From: Euleptes europaea
Lineage: Eukaryota; Chordata; Lepidosauria; Squamata; Sphaerodactylidae
DNA length: 64,000 bases
Reading direction: 5' to 3'
Assembly (NCBI RefSeq): GCF_029931775.1
Contig: NC_079312.1
Span: 115,814,872 to 115,878,871, forward strand
This document shows, piece by piece, positions 10,846 to 21,122 of the stretch. Under the pieces are notes generated by a model. The model was not told where the DNA came from and did not search any database. It worked only from the letters and a program-made list of their open reading frames with translations. A program made the translations under genes and the position numbers. Position 1 is the first letter of the stretch. Each line of letters begins with the position of its first letter.

Positions 10846-12074
10846 CCCTTTTGCCAGTTTCTGGATTCCTTCAGCTGATTCTACAGATTTCCTAAAGCCA
10901 CGAGAAGAATCTCTCGAAATAAATCAAAAGTCCAGCAATCAAAACTTCTCCCCCCACAAAATATCCTGCAGGGCCAAACATAGGTGGGTTCATCTGGAGG
11001 GAGGGGTCTTTTGTTGTAAAAATCCTTTACACCAACTGCCCCTCTGAACAAAAGTTTTCTCTCAGTATTATATGGTTCTTTCCAAGTGTTTACAGCTGCT
11101 TGAGACTAGATGTTCTTCATGGAGTGCAAACAATGACCTCATGCTATATTGCTGCAATCTCAGAAAAAGTTACAGTATCCAATGGCAAACTAGACAGAGT
11201 CATAAGAACCTGAGAAGACCTTCTGGATCAGACCCATGGTCCATCTAGTTTTGCATCTTGTCTCACACAGTGGCTGACCAGATACTCTGGAAGGCCTATG
11301 GCCCCATGAGCAGCCTCTCGATCAGCAAGTGAGTACATAGCTGAGATCCCTTCACTGATCCCCCAGAAAGGCTATGTATCCTTTTATTTTATTAATTTGA
11401 TCTCTACCAAAGTTTGAAATAGATAGGAATGTATTTCTCTAATTCGAAAGCAGAAGGGAATCATCAAGCAGCAAATCACATCACTTCAAAGAGAGGATAT
11501 AATGCAATTGCCACCATGCTTGGGGTAAGACAGATGTGAGTAAGGTCACCCCACCCCCCCAATTAAAAAGTAATAACAGTGTCTTGATTAAATTCAGCAT
11601 TCCACAAACACTAACAGGATCTGTCCCTGAGTTAAGAATGACATATCAACTCATCAGTCTCTGACTGTGATATATTGATTTCCTTCACTATGCTCCCCTC
11701 ACCCCGGAATTCAATCCAACAAATGGTCACCTAAGTGTCTGGAATGCCAGCAGATATAAGGGCCAGAAGCAGTTAGTGTAGTCAAGCACCAGTCCAAGGT
11801 CAAGCAGTGGGTTGATCAGATGTAAATCCAAGGCATCAGTACCAGTAGGGCAATCCAAATTCAGAGTCAGTTCCAAGCTCAGGGTAGGATGATTTCCAAG
11901 AATAGCCAGAATACACCACTAACACATAAAGTGGTTGCAACACATTTGCCCCCACACCAAGCCCATCTCATTGCCCGCTTAAATAGGCCCTTATCTTGTA
12001 GCAGACCAGCTGTTGCTCATTAGGCTGTCTCAGCATTTCAAGCCTGGTGGAGCTTATCAATCTCATTAGTGCTG
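10846..12074. other. Unassigned sequence with old repeat fragments
   Basis: 11198-11330 resembles the interspersed repeat at 46037-46270 and 52857-53010 (CATAAGAACC ... CTGGATCAGACC). From about 11690 to 12074 the minus strand reads like part of an old LTR or retroelement with a TATTTAAG box. It appears continuous with 17934-18175 once the young Ty3 element is removed. No gene is supported. Confidence 0.4.
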
Positions 12075-12509
12075 TGTGAGAGTCCCAGTCCCCTGTGCTA
12101 CTTCGCCAAATCACTTGCTCAGACTTGATGCAGAAACAAAAGATTTATTGAAGGCTTCAGAAGGATTGAGCAGACACGGATCCAAAGTTACAAGTGAACT
12201 AGCTTATCAGGGTTACAGTATATATCTACTACAGGGCAGAAAGGTTCACACTCCTGTTGTGAGAAATTGCAAGACAGATTGGTGTAATACAAAACATCAA
12301 ACAATCCCAAGGAGGCAGTGAGGGCCATCTGCACTTCAAGGCCGGGCACGGCCTGAGGGAGTGGAGACAGAAAGCGCAGCAGGGGAGGGAGAGCTGGCAC
12401 CTGGGCGAGATAGATGGGACGTGGGACCCAGGAAGGCACGGGGAGGTGTGAACTGTTCTGTACGAGTTCAAAGGGGAACTAGGAGATGTCAAAACACATG
12501 GCCCTCACA
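12075..12509 (-). repeat. 3' LTR of the young Ty3-type element
   Basis: Begins TGTGAG and ends CTCACA, 435 bp, matching 17499-17933. A purine-rich polypurine tract (sense AAGGGGGGCAGAA) lies just inside it at 12510-12523. Confidence 0.93.
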
Positions 12510-12520
12510 TTCTGCCCCCC

Positions 12521-15500
12521 TTAAGGCCCCCCTCCCGCAAGGTCGGGAGGCCGAGGCTTATCAGGGTAAGCGCAGTGAAACTCCTGAACGAGGCGAGGGG
12601 CCGCCATGTGGGGGGCTGCAACCCATTCATCGTGTGCAGGACCCAAATGTTTCCATCGGACAAAGTAAAACAGTTTTCCCTTTTTCCACTTGCTGTCTAA
12701 GACCTTGGACACTTCTAAGTGCGTATCCCCTCCCACTACAGTCGGCAGCTCAGGTTTGGGAGGGGGATGGAACTGAGGAGCGGCTACGTAGGGTTTGAGT
12801 AAACTAATATGGAAGACGGGGTGTACGCCCCGTAAAGTTTTCGGCAGGTCCAACTCCACCGTGACCTCATTGATCACCCGGGATATGGGGAAGGGACCCA
12901 CATATCGATCATTGAGTTTTTTGCAAGGTCGGAGGGAGCGCAGATTTTTGGTGGAGAGATAAACCTGTTCCCCCACCTTGAGTTCCCACCCTGGGGAGCG
13001 ATGTTTGTCAGCTTGCTCTTTGTACTTACGTTTGGCCCGTTCAAGGTTCTTTTGTAACCAGGGCCAGGAGGATCGGACTACTTGTACCCACTCCTGAACT
13101 TCGGGCACTGCCTCGAGTTCTGGGGTGACGGGAGTGGAGCCGAAGGGGCCAAAGTCTGTTCCGTATACCACCTGGAAAGGGCTGAACCCCGTGGAGGAGT
13201 GGGGAGCATTGTTATACGCATACTCAGCAAAAGGCAGCAGGTCAACCCAATTGTCTTGGTGATAATTGACATAACACCTAAGGTAACATTCAACCACTGC
13301 ATTCACCCGTTCGGTCTGCCCATCGGTCTGCGGGTGGTAGGCCGAAGAGAGTCCTTGCTCTTCTACCCCCATCAATTTTAGGAAGGCCCGCCAAAACTTG
13401 GCAACGAATTGAACCCCCCTGTCGGAGAGGACCTTCTTGGGGACCGAGTGAAGTCTGAGGACATGGGTGATAAACAACCTGGCCAGTCCCTGGGCCGAGG
13501 GGAGCCCTGCACAGGGCACAAAGTGGACCTGTTTGGAGAATAGGTCCGTGATCACCCAGAGTACCGTCTTGCCCCGGCTGGGAGGTAGATCGGTGATAAA
13601 GTCCATGGCTATCACCTCCCAGGGCCGGGAGGGGATTTCCAAGGGTTTCAAAAGCCCGGGAGGTTTTCCCATTCTCCGTTTGGCCGTGGCGCAGGTGGGG
13701 CAGCTGCGCACGTACAGTTCCACGTCGGCTCTCATGCTAGGCCACCAAAATTGCCGCCTCACAAGGTGTAGGGTTTTTACAAAACCGAAGTGCCCCGCAA
13801 GTTTGGCACCGTGGACCAGTTCCAACACCTCTTTGCGGAGAGGTGCCGGGACATAAAGTTTTCCTCCTAGTGTCCACCAGGATCCCTGCTGCTCTATACC
13901 GGAAGGAAGGGCCTGCTGCTCCGCCTCCTGCAAGGAGGCGTCCCGGAGACGCTGTTGAAACGCCTCCGGGATTCCCTTGAGCAAGGGGTCGCCGGGCGAG
14001 CGAGCTTGGGACCTGGTGGTGACGGCTAGTCCCGGGACGTCCCCTCGTTGTTCGGGGGTGAACAGGGAGTCCACGGGACGGTCAAAATTATTGCGGTATT
14101 GGGGTAGTCGGGACAGAGCATCGGCCAGGGCATTTTCTTTACCGGGAACATGTTTGAGCGTGAACCGGAATTTGGCGAAGAACTGAGCCCAACGAATTTG
14201 CTTCGAGTTGAGCTTGCAGGCTCCTTTGAGAGCCTCCAAATTCTTGTGATCGGTCCACACCTCAAATGGGCTTTCTGCTCCCTCCAGGAAGTGTCTCCAA
14301 ATGGTGAGAGCATGCTTGACTGCTGCCGCCTCCTTCTCCCAAATGGCCCAGTTAATCTCAGACTGGGAAAACTTCTTTGAGAAATAGGCGCACGGCCGTA
14401 AGGTGCCACCGTCTTCCCGTTGCAGCAGCGCCCCTCCCATAGCTACATCCGAGGCATCCACCTGGACTACAAACGGTTTATTGCAGTCCGGGTGGGCTAA
14501 GACCGGCTCGGACGAAAAGAGTAGTTTTAAATTATCAAAGGCCTGCTGACAAGGAGGAGACCACTGCAAACGGGCGGAAGGTAAAGCGGCGTTTGCCCCT
14601 TTCCCCTTGGTGCGCAAAAGGGAAGTGAGGGGAAGGGCCACCTGGGCGAAGTTGGGAATAAAATTGCGGTAAAAATTGGCAAACCCCAGAAACTGCTGTA
14701 ACTGTCGGCGTGTGGAGGGGGGTTCCCAATCCTTAACCGCCCGAACCTTGTCGGGGTCCATCTCCAACCCGTGGTGAGAAATGACGTACCCCAAGGAAGG
14801 TTGGTGAAATTCACACTTGGACACTTTAGCATACAATTTATGGTCCCTAAGCCGCTGGAGAACCTCCCGCACCAAACGGACATGTTCCTCCATAGTTTCC
14901 GAATAAATGAGAATGTCATCCAAAAATACTACCACCCCACGAAATAGCAAATCATGTAATACATCATTAATCAATTGCATGAATACACTGGGAGCCCCAG
15001 AAAGTCCGAACGGCATGACTAAGTATTCAAACATGCCAAAACAGCTGGAGAAAGCTGTCTTGGGTTCATCCCCCTCCTTGATACGGATGCGGTGGTAGGC
15101 TTCCACCAAGTCCAACTTGGTGAAAATTCGGCCCTCCTTCAATTGTGCAAGCAGGTCTGGAATGAGAGGGAGGGGGTAAGCATTAGACTGGGTGACAGCG
15201 TTCAGCCTGCGAAAGTCAATACACAGTCTCAAGTCTCCTGTCTTCTTCTTGACGAAGAAAGCGGGGGCAGAATACGGGGCTTTTGACGGACGGATAAAAC
15301 CCCGGGCTAAGTTAGTGTCCAGATAGTCCCGTAAGACCGCTTTCTCATTAGGGCTCATGGGATAAACCTTCCCCTTGGACAGTTTGCCTTCCCCCACAAT
15401 CTCAATGGCGCAGTCGGTTTCCCGGTGTGGGGGCAATTCATCACATTCCCTCACATCGAACACATCCGCGAACTGTGCATATTCGGAGGGTAGCAGGGGT

Positions 15501-16057
15501 GGAGCAGTAACAGGCGTCGGGGAGCCCACCAACGCGGCGGCTGGGGTACAGAACACTTGGTCCTTATCATGTAGAAGGCAGGGGTCCTCGGGGAACGTAA
15601 GTGTCCGTTTCACCCAGTCTATGGAGGGATTATGTCCCCGCAACCAATTCATCCCTAATACCACGGGGGCTACAATGGGGGCGATGGTAAAATAAAGTCT
15701 TTCCCAATGTTCCCCAATGGCCATGACCACTGCCGTGGTGCGGTGGGTAACCGGCCCCTTTTTGAAGTCACTACCGTCCATTTGTGAAAAACGGAGGGGG
15801 GCCGGGAGCCGTTTGCGCCTAACGCATAACTTCTTGGCTACTTCCTCACTCATTAAAGTCCGGGCGCACCCGGAGTCAACTAATGCGGGAAACTCAAACC
15901 TCGGACCTCCTTTGGCAAGGGAAAGGTGGACCCTAATATACACATTTTCCTCTTGGGCGCTTACCATTGGGGGAGCTCCTTGCACAACAATCGGGACGGT
16001 TTGCTGAGGAGCCCCTCTTACAGCAGACCGACGGCGTTTTTTGCCGGCATTTCCCAT
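12521..16057 (-). CDS. Pol of the young Ty3-type element (PR-RT-RH-IN-chromodomain)
   Basis: A long open frame of about 1178 codons. In order it shows an aspartic protease region, a reverse transcriptase with the FLDD catalytic box, RNase H, an integrase with a zinc-binding head and DDE core, and a chromodomain-like end (about residues 1110-1160, KVLDSKWKKGKLFYFVRWK). Chromodomains in this family steer integration to marked chromatin. The frame overlaps the end of gag in the -1 register, so expression as a Gag-Pol fusion by frameshifting is likely for the family. Confidence 0.9.
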   Translation of the reverse strand: MGNAGKKRRRSAVRGAPQQTVPIVVQGAPPMVSAQEENVYIRVHLSLAKGGPRFEFPALVDSGCARTLMSEEVAKKLCVRRKRLPAPLRFSQMDGSDFKKGPVTHRTTAVVMAIGEHWERLYFTIAPIVAPVVLGMNWLRGHNPSIDWVKRTLTFPEDPCLLHDKDQVFCTPAAALVGSPTPVTAPPLLPSEYAQFADVFDVRECDELPPHRETDCAIEIVGEGKLSKGKVYPMSPNEKAVLRDYLDTNLARGFIRPSKAPYSAPAFFVKKKTGDLRLCIDFRRLNAVTQSNAYPLPLIPDLLAQLKEGRIFTKLDLVEAYHRIRIKEGDEPKTAFSSCFGMFEYLVMPFGLSGAPSVFMQLINDVLHDLLFRGVVVFLDDILIYSETMEEHVRLVREVLQRLRDHKLYAKVSKCEFHQPSLGYVISHHGLEMDPDKVRAVKDWEPPSTRRQLQQFLGFANFYRNFIPNFAQVALPLTSLLRTKGKGANAALPSARLQWSPPCQQAFDNLKLLFSSEPVLAHPDCNKPFVVQVDASDVAMGGALLQREDGGTLRPCAYFSKKFSQSEINWAIWEKEAAAVKHALTIWRHFLEGAESPFEVWTDHKNLEALKGACKLNSKQIRWAQFFAKFRFTLKHVPGKENALADALSRLPQYRNNFDRPVDSLFTPEQRGDVPGLAVTTRSQARSPGDPLLKGIPEAFQQRLRDASLQEAEQQALPSGIEQQGSWWTLGGKLYVPAPLRKEVLELVHGAKLAGHFGFVKTLHLVRRQFWWPSMRADVELYVRSCPTCATAKRRMGKPPGLLKPLEIPSRPWEVIAMDFITDLPPSRGKTVLWVITDLFSKQVHFVPCAGLPSAQGLARLFITHVLRLHSVPKKVLSDRGVQFVAKFWRAFLKLMGVEEQGLSSAYHPQTDGQTERVNAVVECYLRCYVNYHQDNWVDLLPFAEYAYNNAPHSSTGFSPFQVVYGTDFGPFGSTPVTPELEAVPEVQEWVQVVRSSWPWLQKNLERAKRKYKEQADKHRSPGWELKVGEQVYLSTKNLRSLRPCKKLNDRYVGPFPISRVINEVTVELDLPKTLRGVHPVFHISLLKPYVAAPQFHPPPKPELPTVVGGDTHLEVSKVLDSKWKKGKLFYFVRWKHLGPAHDEWVAAPHMAAPRLVQEFHCAYPDKPRPPDLAGGGP

Positions 16058-17480
16058 TCTTCCTCCTCGCTGGACGAAGGAGATGGGGTAATTGTATTCC
16101 GTGACTCGGCGGAGTCAAAGGTGGCATTTGTAATCCGGGATCCCGATGGACCGGAGGAAGTGGAAGCTTCATCTTGGGTGCGCGCGTGCAGCGCCGAGGG
16201 TGCGCTCCGGCGTCCAGGAGCACTACTCCGACGTCGAGGTTGACCCTCCGCCGGGGCTTTCTCTGGTTCGGTCAGACGGGGCGGGGGAGGCCGCCCGGTG
16301 CGGGACGGGCATTGCGAGGCGAAATGACCCTTGCCTCCGCAAACCAAGCACACTCCCGCTTCGAAGCGCTTGCGGCGTTCAGCGGCTGAGGGGCCGCTGC
16401 CTCCCGGTACTCGGGGATCTCTGGGACCGCCTGGTTTGTCCCCTCGCCGCTGAAGATCCCGACCGGTACGCTGCTTGGACAGATTTAGTAGTTGCTTACG
16501 ATTTTCAATGTCTGCCGCATGGCGTACCCAACCCTCGACATCAGGGGGGTTACCCTGCATGAAAGCCCAGTGTTGCAGATCCGGGTTCAATCCCTCCCTG
16601 AAGCACTGCACCCGAGTGGCTTCACTCCAATCCAAGATTCTACTCGAAAGGGACTGGAATTCGCTTGCATACTGCGCCACCGACTTAGTCCCCTGGCGCA
16701 GCTGCATCAAGTTGGCCTTAGCCCGCTCCCCCAGGTTCGGGTCCTCGAACCGGTTCCGGAGAGCAACCATAAATTCATCCAGGCTCCTAAGTACAGGGGA
16801 GCGGAGTTCGTACTGCAGCACCATCCAGGCTGCTGCCTCGCCTTGCAAGAGGGAGGCCACGTACTGGACCCGGGACTCCTCGGAGGTGAAGGTCCGGCCC
16901 TGCTCACGCATAAAAATGTCCACTTGGACTAAAAAGAAAGTCAACTGGTCCCCCGACCCATCGTACGTGATCTTCAGGTCACGGCGGGTCGGGGCGCTAG
17001 GAGGGACGGGAGGGAGTACCGGTGCCCCGTCTGGGGGGTTACCGGGGGGCGGCTGTACCTTCAGCGCATCCAGAGCGGCTGCCATCTGGCCCATCACAGC
17101 CTGCATGGTATCCATGCGTCCCAGCATGGCCTGGCGCTCCTCTTGCCACTGCCTCCGTTCCTCGTCCATCAGGGCCTCCCTTCGTGCGAGGTCGCCTTCG
17201 AGTCCCGTGCCGGATAAAGCCAAGCGGCGGTGTTTCGCCTCGGTCCGTGAGAGCGACCAGTCCTTGGGGGAGTCCAGCCAAGAGTTGAAAGGGTTCTTGG
17301 GCTTCGTGCCCGGGTCAGGTCCAGGTTTCGGGACCACGGGTATCTTCCGTTTGGCTTCCTCCTCCTTGGGGTCTGGAAGCACCGGCGCCTCTTGCTTGTC
17401 CGGCGAACTGGGGAGGGGTAGTGGGATCCTCCTCGCCTCGCATCGCTGTCCCGTGCGGTACAGGTGCAGAGCGAAAAAGG
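16018..17480 (-). CDS. Gag of the young Ty3-type element, start uncertain
   Basis: This is the structural capsid precursor. A proline/lysine-rich leader and a coiled region are followed by a retrotransposon capsid domain (LTFFLVQVDIFMREQ ... VASLLQGEAAAWM) and a CCHC knuckle CLVCGGKGHFASQC. A serine-rich C terminus overlaps pol. The frame is open back into the LTR, and I could not decide the initiation codon; the upper limit given is approximate. Confidence 0.85.
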
Positions 17481-17486
17481 CAGAGA

Positions 17487-17498
17487 CTTGTAACTTAA
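17487..17498 (-). other. Probable self-priming primer-binding site of the Ty3-type element
   Basis: Two bases inside the 5' LTR the sense strand reads AAGTTACAAGT. This is complementary over 11 bases to ACTTGTAACTT within the LTR (17609-17619). The LTR site lies about 29 bases downstream of a TATATA motif (17643-17648), where the RNA should start. Tf1 and sushi-like elements prime reverse transcription by folding back their own RNA 5' end, and this layout fits. No match to a tRNA 3' end (TGG start) is present. Confidence 0.65.
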
Positions 17499-17933
17499 TG
17501 TGAGAGTCCCAGTCCCCTGTGCTACTTCGCCAAATCACTTGCTCAGACTTGATGCAGAAACAAAAGATTTATTGAAGGCTTCAGAAGGATTGAGCAGACA
17601 CGGATCCAAAGTTACAAGTGAACTAGCTTATCAGGGTTACAGTATATATCTACTACAGGGCAGAAAGGTTCACACTCCTGTTGTGAGAAATTGCAAGACA
17701 GATTGGTGTAATACAAAACATCAAACAATCCCAAGGAGGCAGTGAGGGCCATCTGCACTTCAAGGCCGGGCACGGCCTGAGGGAGTGGAGACAGAAAGCG
17801 CAGCAGGGGAGGGAGAGCTGGCACCTGGGCGAGATAGATGGGACGTGGGACCCAGGAAGGCACGGGGAGGTGTGAACTGTTCTGTACGAGTTCAAAGGGG
17901 AACTAGGAGATGTCAAAACACATGGCCCTCACA
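17499..17933 (-). repeat. 5' LTR of the young Ty3-type element
   Basis: 435 bp, apparently identical to the 3' LTR. On the sense strand it holds a TATATA box at 17648-17643 and the predicted RNA start near 17619. Confidence 0.93.
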
Positions 17934-18643
17934 TGCTGTCAACCAGTGATCAATGCTGAGCTTTCAGCTGAGTGCTTTGACGTAGGTCCTGCATTTCTGT
18001 TCTGAGGTTTCGGTGTCTCTGTTCCAGCGGCCTTGGGGAGCCTTCTGGAGACACTGTCTGTGGCTGAGCCTCTGTCACAGCTGGCTCCCCTGAGCTAGAA
18101 GGCTGCTGGCATAGTGAGTCCTCCTCTACTTGTGACTGCTGCTCTCTTTTGTCAATTGTCTCACCTGAAGGAAAAGAAAAATTGTTTAACAAGGTAGGAG
18201 ATAGAAATGGTCTACATTTGTTAATTGCTTTGAGATTATCTAAGTAATTTCCCAGCTGTACTTGAGTGTACATCCCAAGAATTAACAGATGCCCAACAGA
18301 ACCAAAGCAGAACCCAGGAATCCCAGTAGAACCAGAAGCCAATGTGGCAAGCCCAACAGAACTAATATCAAACCAGAGAAGCCCAGCGCACACAAAAGTA
18401 AAGCCAGGGGGGCACTAAGAACAATTTGCCCTGACCTGGATGGCCCAGGCTAGCCTGATCTTGTCAGATCTCTTTTTCTTCTACTACTAGTGGTCCCTGG
18501 CCTGAAAAGTGCCCGACTGTCCTCAAATAGGGCAATGGCTTTTTCAGCCTTGCCCCCAGCCTGGTGGAACTTTTTCTCTAGTGAGACCAGGGCCCTGAAG
18601 GACTTAGTTGAGTTCCGCTGGGTCTCTCCTTAATAGGATAATC
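17934..18643. other. Unassigned flank with repeat scraps
   Basis: 17950-18393 is open on the minus strand but has no recognisable domain. It includes an acceptor-like TTTTCCTTCAG near 18160 and a glutamine/serine/proline-rich stretch, and may belong to the same old retroelement as 11690-12074. About 18431-18473 looks like a 5S-SINE head. About 18530-18600 resembles an L2-like LINE 3' segment. Confidence 0.35.
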
Positions 18644-18987
18644 CAGGGGTCCCCAGCCTTTTTAAAGATTGTGGCATGGCATGATGGGTGCAGCAACAAA
18701 ATGGCCGTAACAAAATGGCTGCTGCAGGAGGTGGAACCAGCCACAAAATGACTGCTACGACTTAACTTCAGTAACATAGTGCAGATCTTTGTGCTGTAGT
18801 GGCAGCTGCTGTAAAGAAACATTTTTAAAAATCTGGACAGCCAATCAAATCTCCAATAGTCAATCAGAGGCCTTGCTGGCCAAAAGACCAACCTGGCCCC
18901 ACCCACTTCCTAAAAACACTTGGTGGGCTCCAGAAAAAGTGTTGGTGGATCCCATGGCACCCATGGGCACCACATTGGGAACTCTTG
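18644..18987. mobile_element. hAT-type non-autonomous DNA transposon, 344 bp
   Basis: Ends CAGGGGTCCCCA and TGGGAACTCTTG form imperfect terminal inverted repeats. The perfect 8-bp duplication GGATAATC flanks it at 18636-18643 and 18988-18995. No transposase is encoded. Confidence 0.9.
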
Positions 18988-18995
18988 GGATAATC

Positions 18996-19433
18996 TAAGA
19001 AGCTGTTCAGTGACCTATTTAAAAAGGAAGATTACAGTGTGTAGTTAGGAAAGTTGCAAACAAGCCCCCAGGGATACTGTGCATCTTTGTTGTTTGTTGC
19101 TTGCAGATTCTTAAGGGCATGAGTGGGAAATGCTTTGCTAAAACTTTACCCAAACCTATAATCCCAGCAGGCAAAATCTAATAAGTCCCTGTGGTAGCAC
19201 AATGAGCTCCCCAGTCGTAATCGTTAAAAAGTAGAGCATAGCTAAGGCACTGGGATATGATGCTAGGCAACTTCCTTATACATGTGAGCTAATACAAGTT
19301 CTAAACAAAAGATGAATCCTTCCAAAGTCTCATTCTATCATTAGTTATCATCACAGGATGTGCAAAAGCCTACAATTTCCAACCATCTGATATTAAAATG
19401 CAGTAAATTTTGCCCCTACATCCACTCACTCCT
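18996..19433. other. No feature recognised
   Basis: Ordinary A/T-leaning sequence without supported coding potential or repeat assignment. Confidence 0.4.
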
Positions 19434-19578
19434 ACTAGAGTTGCCAGGTCCCTCTTCATCACTGGCGGAAGGTTTTTGGGGCAGAGTCTGAGGTGGGTGG
19501 GATTTGGGGAAGGGACTTCAATGCCATAGAGTCCAGTTGCCAAGGCGGCCATTTTCTCCAGGTGAACTGATCTCTATA
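19434..19578. mobile_element. Truncated hAT element, 'TAGGGTTGCCA' family
   Basis: Starts with the inverted-repeat end TAGAGTTGCCAGG and continues with the family body (ACTTCAATGCCATAGAGTCC). It loses similarity after about 19578, so the other end is missing. Complete relatives lie at 43471, 45278 and 47487. Confidence 0.75.
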
Positions 19579-20011
19579 TGATTTATGAAGTGAGTGATTG
19601 TAATCACATATAAATAAGCATTGATTATTTCTTTTATATCAGTGAGCCCCATGCTGTGTGTTTTTTCTTGTTCTAGTACCCAGCAGTTGGCAACCTACTC
19701 AGCCCAGACATGTTGCTAATTGTTTCTGCTTAATTTCTTTAGCCAGTGAAAAACTTGGTGACTTTATCATTATGGAATTTATTACTTCAAGATCCTGTCT
19801 CATGTCCTTTCCCCTTTGAAGTATACATCATCAGATTTGTAGACTGATATATGGAGACATCTGCACTACTGAGAAAATGCATATACTATGACAGAGATAA
19901 GGTATGTGGCATAGACATGAAGTTAGGCGATGGCAGACACTCTCCATTACTCATTCAATGGGCATATGATCTCTGGTATTTTGTTGCATTACAACCCCCA
20001 TGTTTCATATG

Positions 20012-20860
20012 TCAGCACTGTGAGTTGATGTGGCCTTTTAGGTTTGCCTTGGCTTTGGCCCCCTCTTGTGGCTGACTGGCGCTGATGCCTGTCTTCTCTT
20101 TGTGTGGAATTGGCGGGCATTTCAGCTTCGCTTGACCGAGAGGGGTGGGGGTTTCACCCTTCCAATCCCTCCTTCTACATTCAAAAGCCTTATGCCCATG
20201 TTGGCCACAATGATAACATTTTACAGATTTCTGTTCATGTACATGCATTACTGAGATCCCATTGGTTACTTCACCTTCTAGTTCATCTGCTTCATATTCG
20301 CGTAATGTAGCAATCATGCCTTGCAAAGTTATATTGTCTCTGCCTAATAAAGTCCTTTTTTCAGTTTTATACTGGGAGTGGAGACTGGCTAAAAATACTG
20401 TAATGAACTCTTCGTCTAAGATTTCGCTGCCTGCTAAATTTATCTCAGCTCGGAGATTTTGCATATCCTGCAAATGCTTTGTTAAAGAAATATTTGGCTC
20501 CATCCTCTTAGAATAGAAAGTCGCCTTCATTAATCTTATTTGTCCTTTTGTCTTATGCCCATATAGTTGTATAAGCGCGTCCCAAATCTCCTTAGCAGAT
20601 TTGTGGGACAGAATGATGCTGTTTTCAGAAGAGCCAAGTGAGCTTATGAGTATGCTAATGGCATGAGACTCATCCTTTATGAACTTTGCATATGCAGGGC
20701 TTTTATCATCATTTGGTTTAGAATCCGTTAGGACATGCTTAATGTCCAGCACCTGAAAGGCATTCTCAACTGCGGTTTTCCATATAGAAAAAGGAACTTT
20801 GTCTATAGGTGGAATTGGTATATTCTGACTTATTTTTGCACTCACGTTACTTGGTTCCAT
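20012..20860 (-). CDS. Gag-like protein of the copia-type element
   Basis: About 280-300 residues. The N-terminal half matches the UBN2/copia gag fold by motifs (FSIWKTAVENAFQVL, SAKEIWDALIQLYG, LDEEFITVFLASL). A CCHC knuckle CYHCGQHGHKAFEC sits near the C terminus, which turns lysine-rich. The start is uncertain; MMEPSN near 20859 fits the usual copia gag beginning. Confidence 0.75.
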   Translation of the reverse strand: MEPSNVSAKISQNIPIPPIDKVPFSIWKTAVENAFQVLDIKHVLTDSKPNDDKSPAYAKFIKDESHAISILISSLGSSENSIILSHKSAKEIWDALIQLYGHKTKGQIRLMKATFYSKRMEPNISLTKHLQDMQNLRAEINLAGSEILDEEFITVFLASLHSQYKTEKRTLLGRDNITLQGMIATLREYEADELEGEVTNGISVMHVHEQKSVKCYHCGQHGHKAFECRRRDWKGETPTPLGQAKLKCPPIPHKEKTGISASQPQEGAKAKANLKGHINSQC

Positions 20861-21101
20861 CATCTTGTAGGATGATCTTCTGATTTCATCCTTGCAGAGA
20901 GTGTGACCCCTTTTCAATTCTCAAACAGTCTTTCAGAGAGTTCCCTGCTGGAAGCGCTGAGAGAGAGAGAGAGTCTGCAGGCTGCTTTCTTTGATCCTTT
21001 TGTAATCCTCAGTTCCCCGATGGGACACGATTCAAAAATCAAAAGTTGTGCTTTTAGACTCAGCTTCCATAACCAGCAATCATAAAGATCATAAAGATCA
21101 C

Positions 21102-21119
21102 CAACCATCCTCTGCTACC
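21102..21119 (-). other. Primer-binding site for initiator tRNA-Met
   Basis: The sense sequence TGGTAGCAGAGGATGGTT lies 3 bases inside the LTR. It complements the CCA-bearing 3' end of vertebrate initiator tRNA-Met, the standard copia primer. This decides which strand carries the element and where the LTR ends. Confidence 0.8.
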
Positions 21120-21122
21120 ACT

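Larger units (their letters stand above)
12075..17933 (-). mobile_element. Young Ty3-type LTR retrotransposon (chromovirus-like), looks whole
   Basis: A 5.86-kb element on the minus strand with two 435-bp LTRs (12075-12509 and 17499-17933). I found no difference between the LTRs by eye. It is flanked by the 5-bp duplication TGCTG at 12070-12074 and 17934-17938. It carries gag with a CCHC knuckle and pol with protease, reverse transcriptase, RNase H, integrase and a C-terminal chromodomain. Gag and pol overlap by about 40 bases in a -1 arrangement. The chromodomain and the domain order (RT-RH before integrase) point to the vertebrate sushi-like chromovirus group. The coding frames look open throughout. 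Indistinguishable LTRs imply a very recent insertion. Confidence 0.93.

Noticed and set aside
12188-12492. Open frames inside the LTRs, also at 17612-17916
   Set aside because: They are identical because the LTRs are duplicates; not family genes.
12521-17503. Plus-strand open frames opposite gag and pol
   Set aside because: Shadows of the GC-rich coding strand of the LTR element.
17950-18393. 147-codon minus-strand frame next to the young LTR element
   Set aside because: No recognisable domain; the flanks look like old retroelement sequence, so no gene is called.
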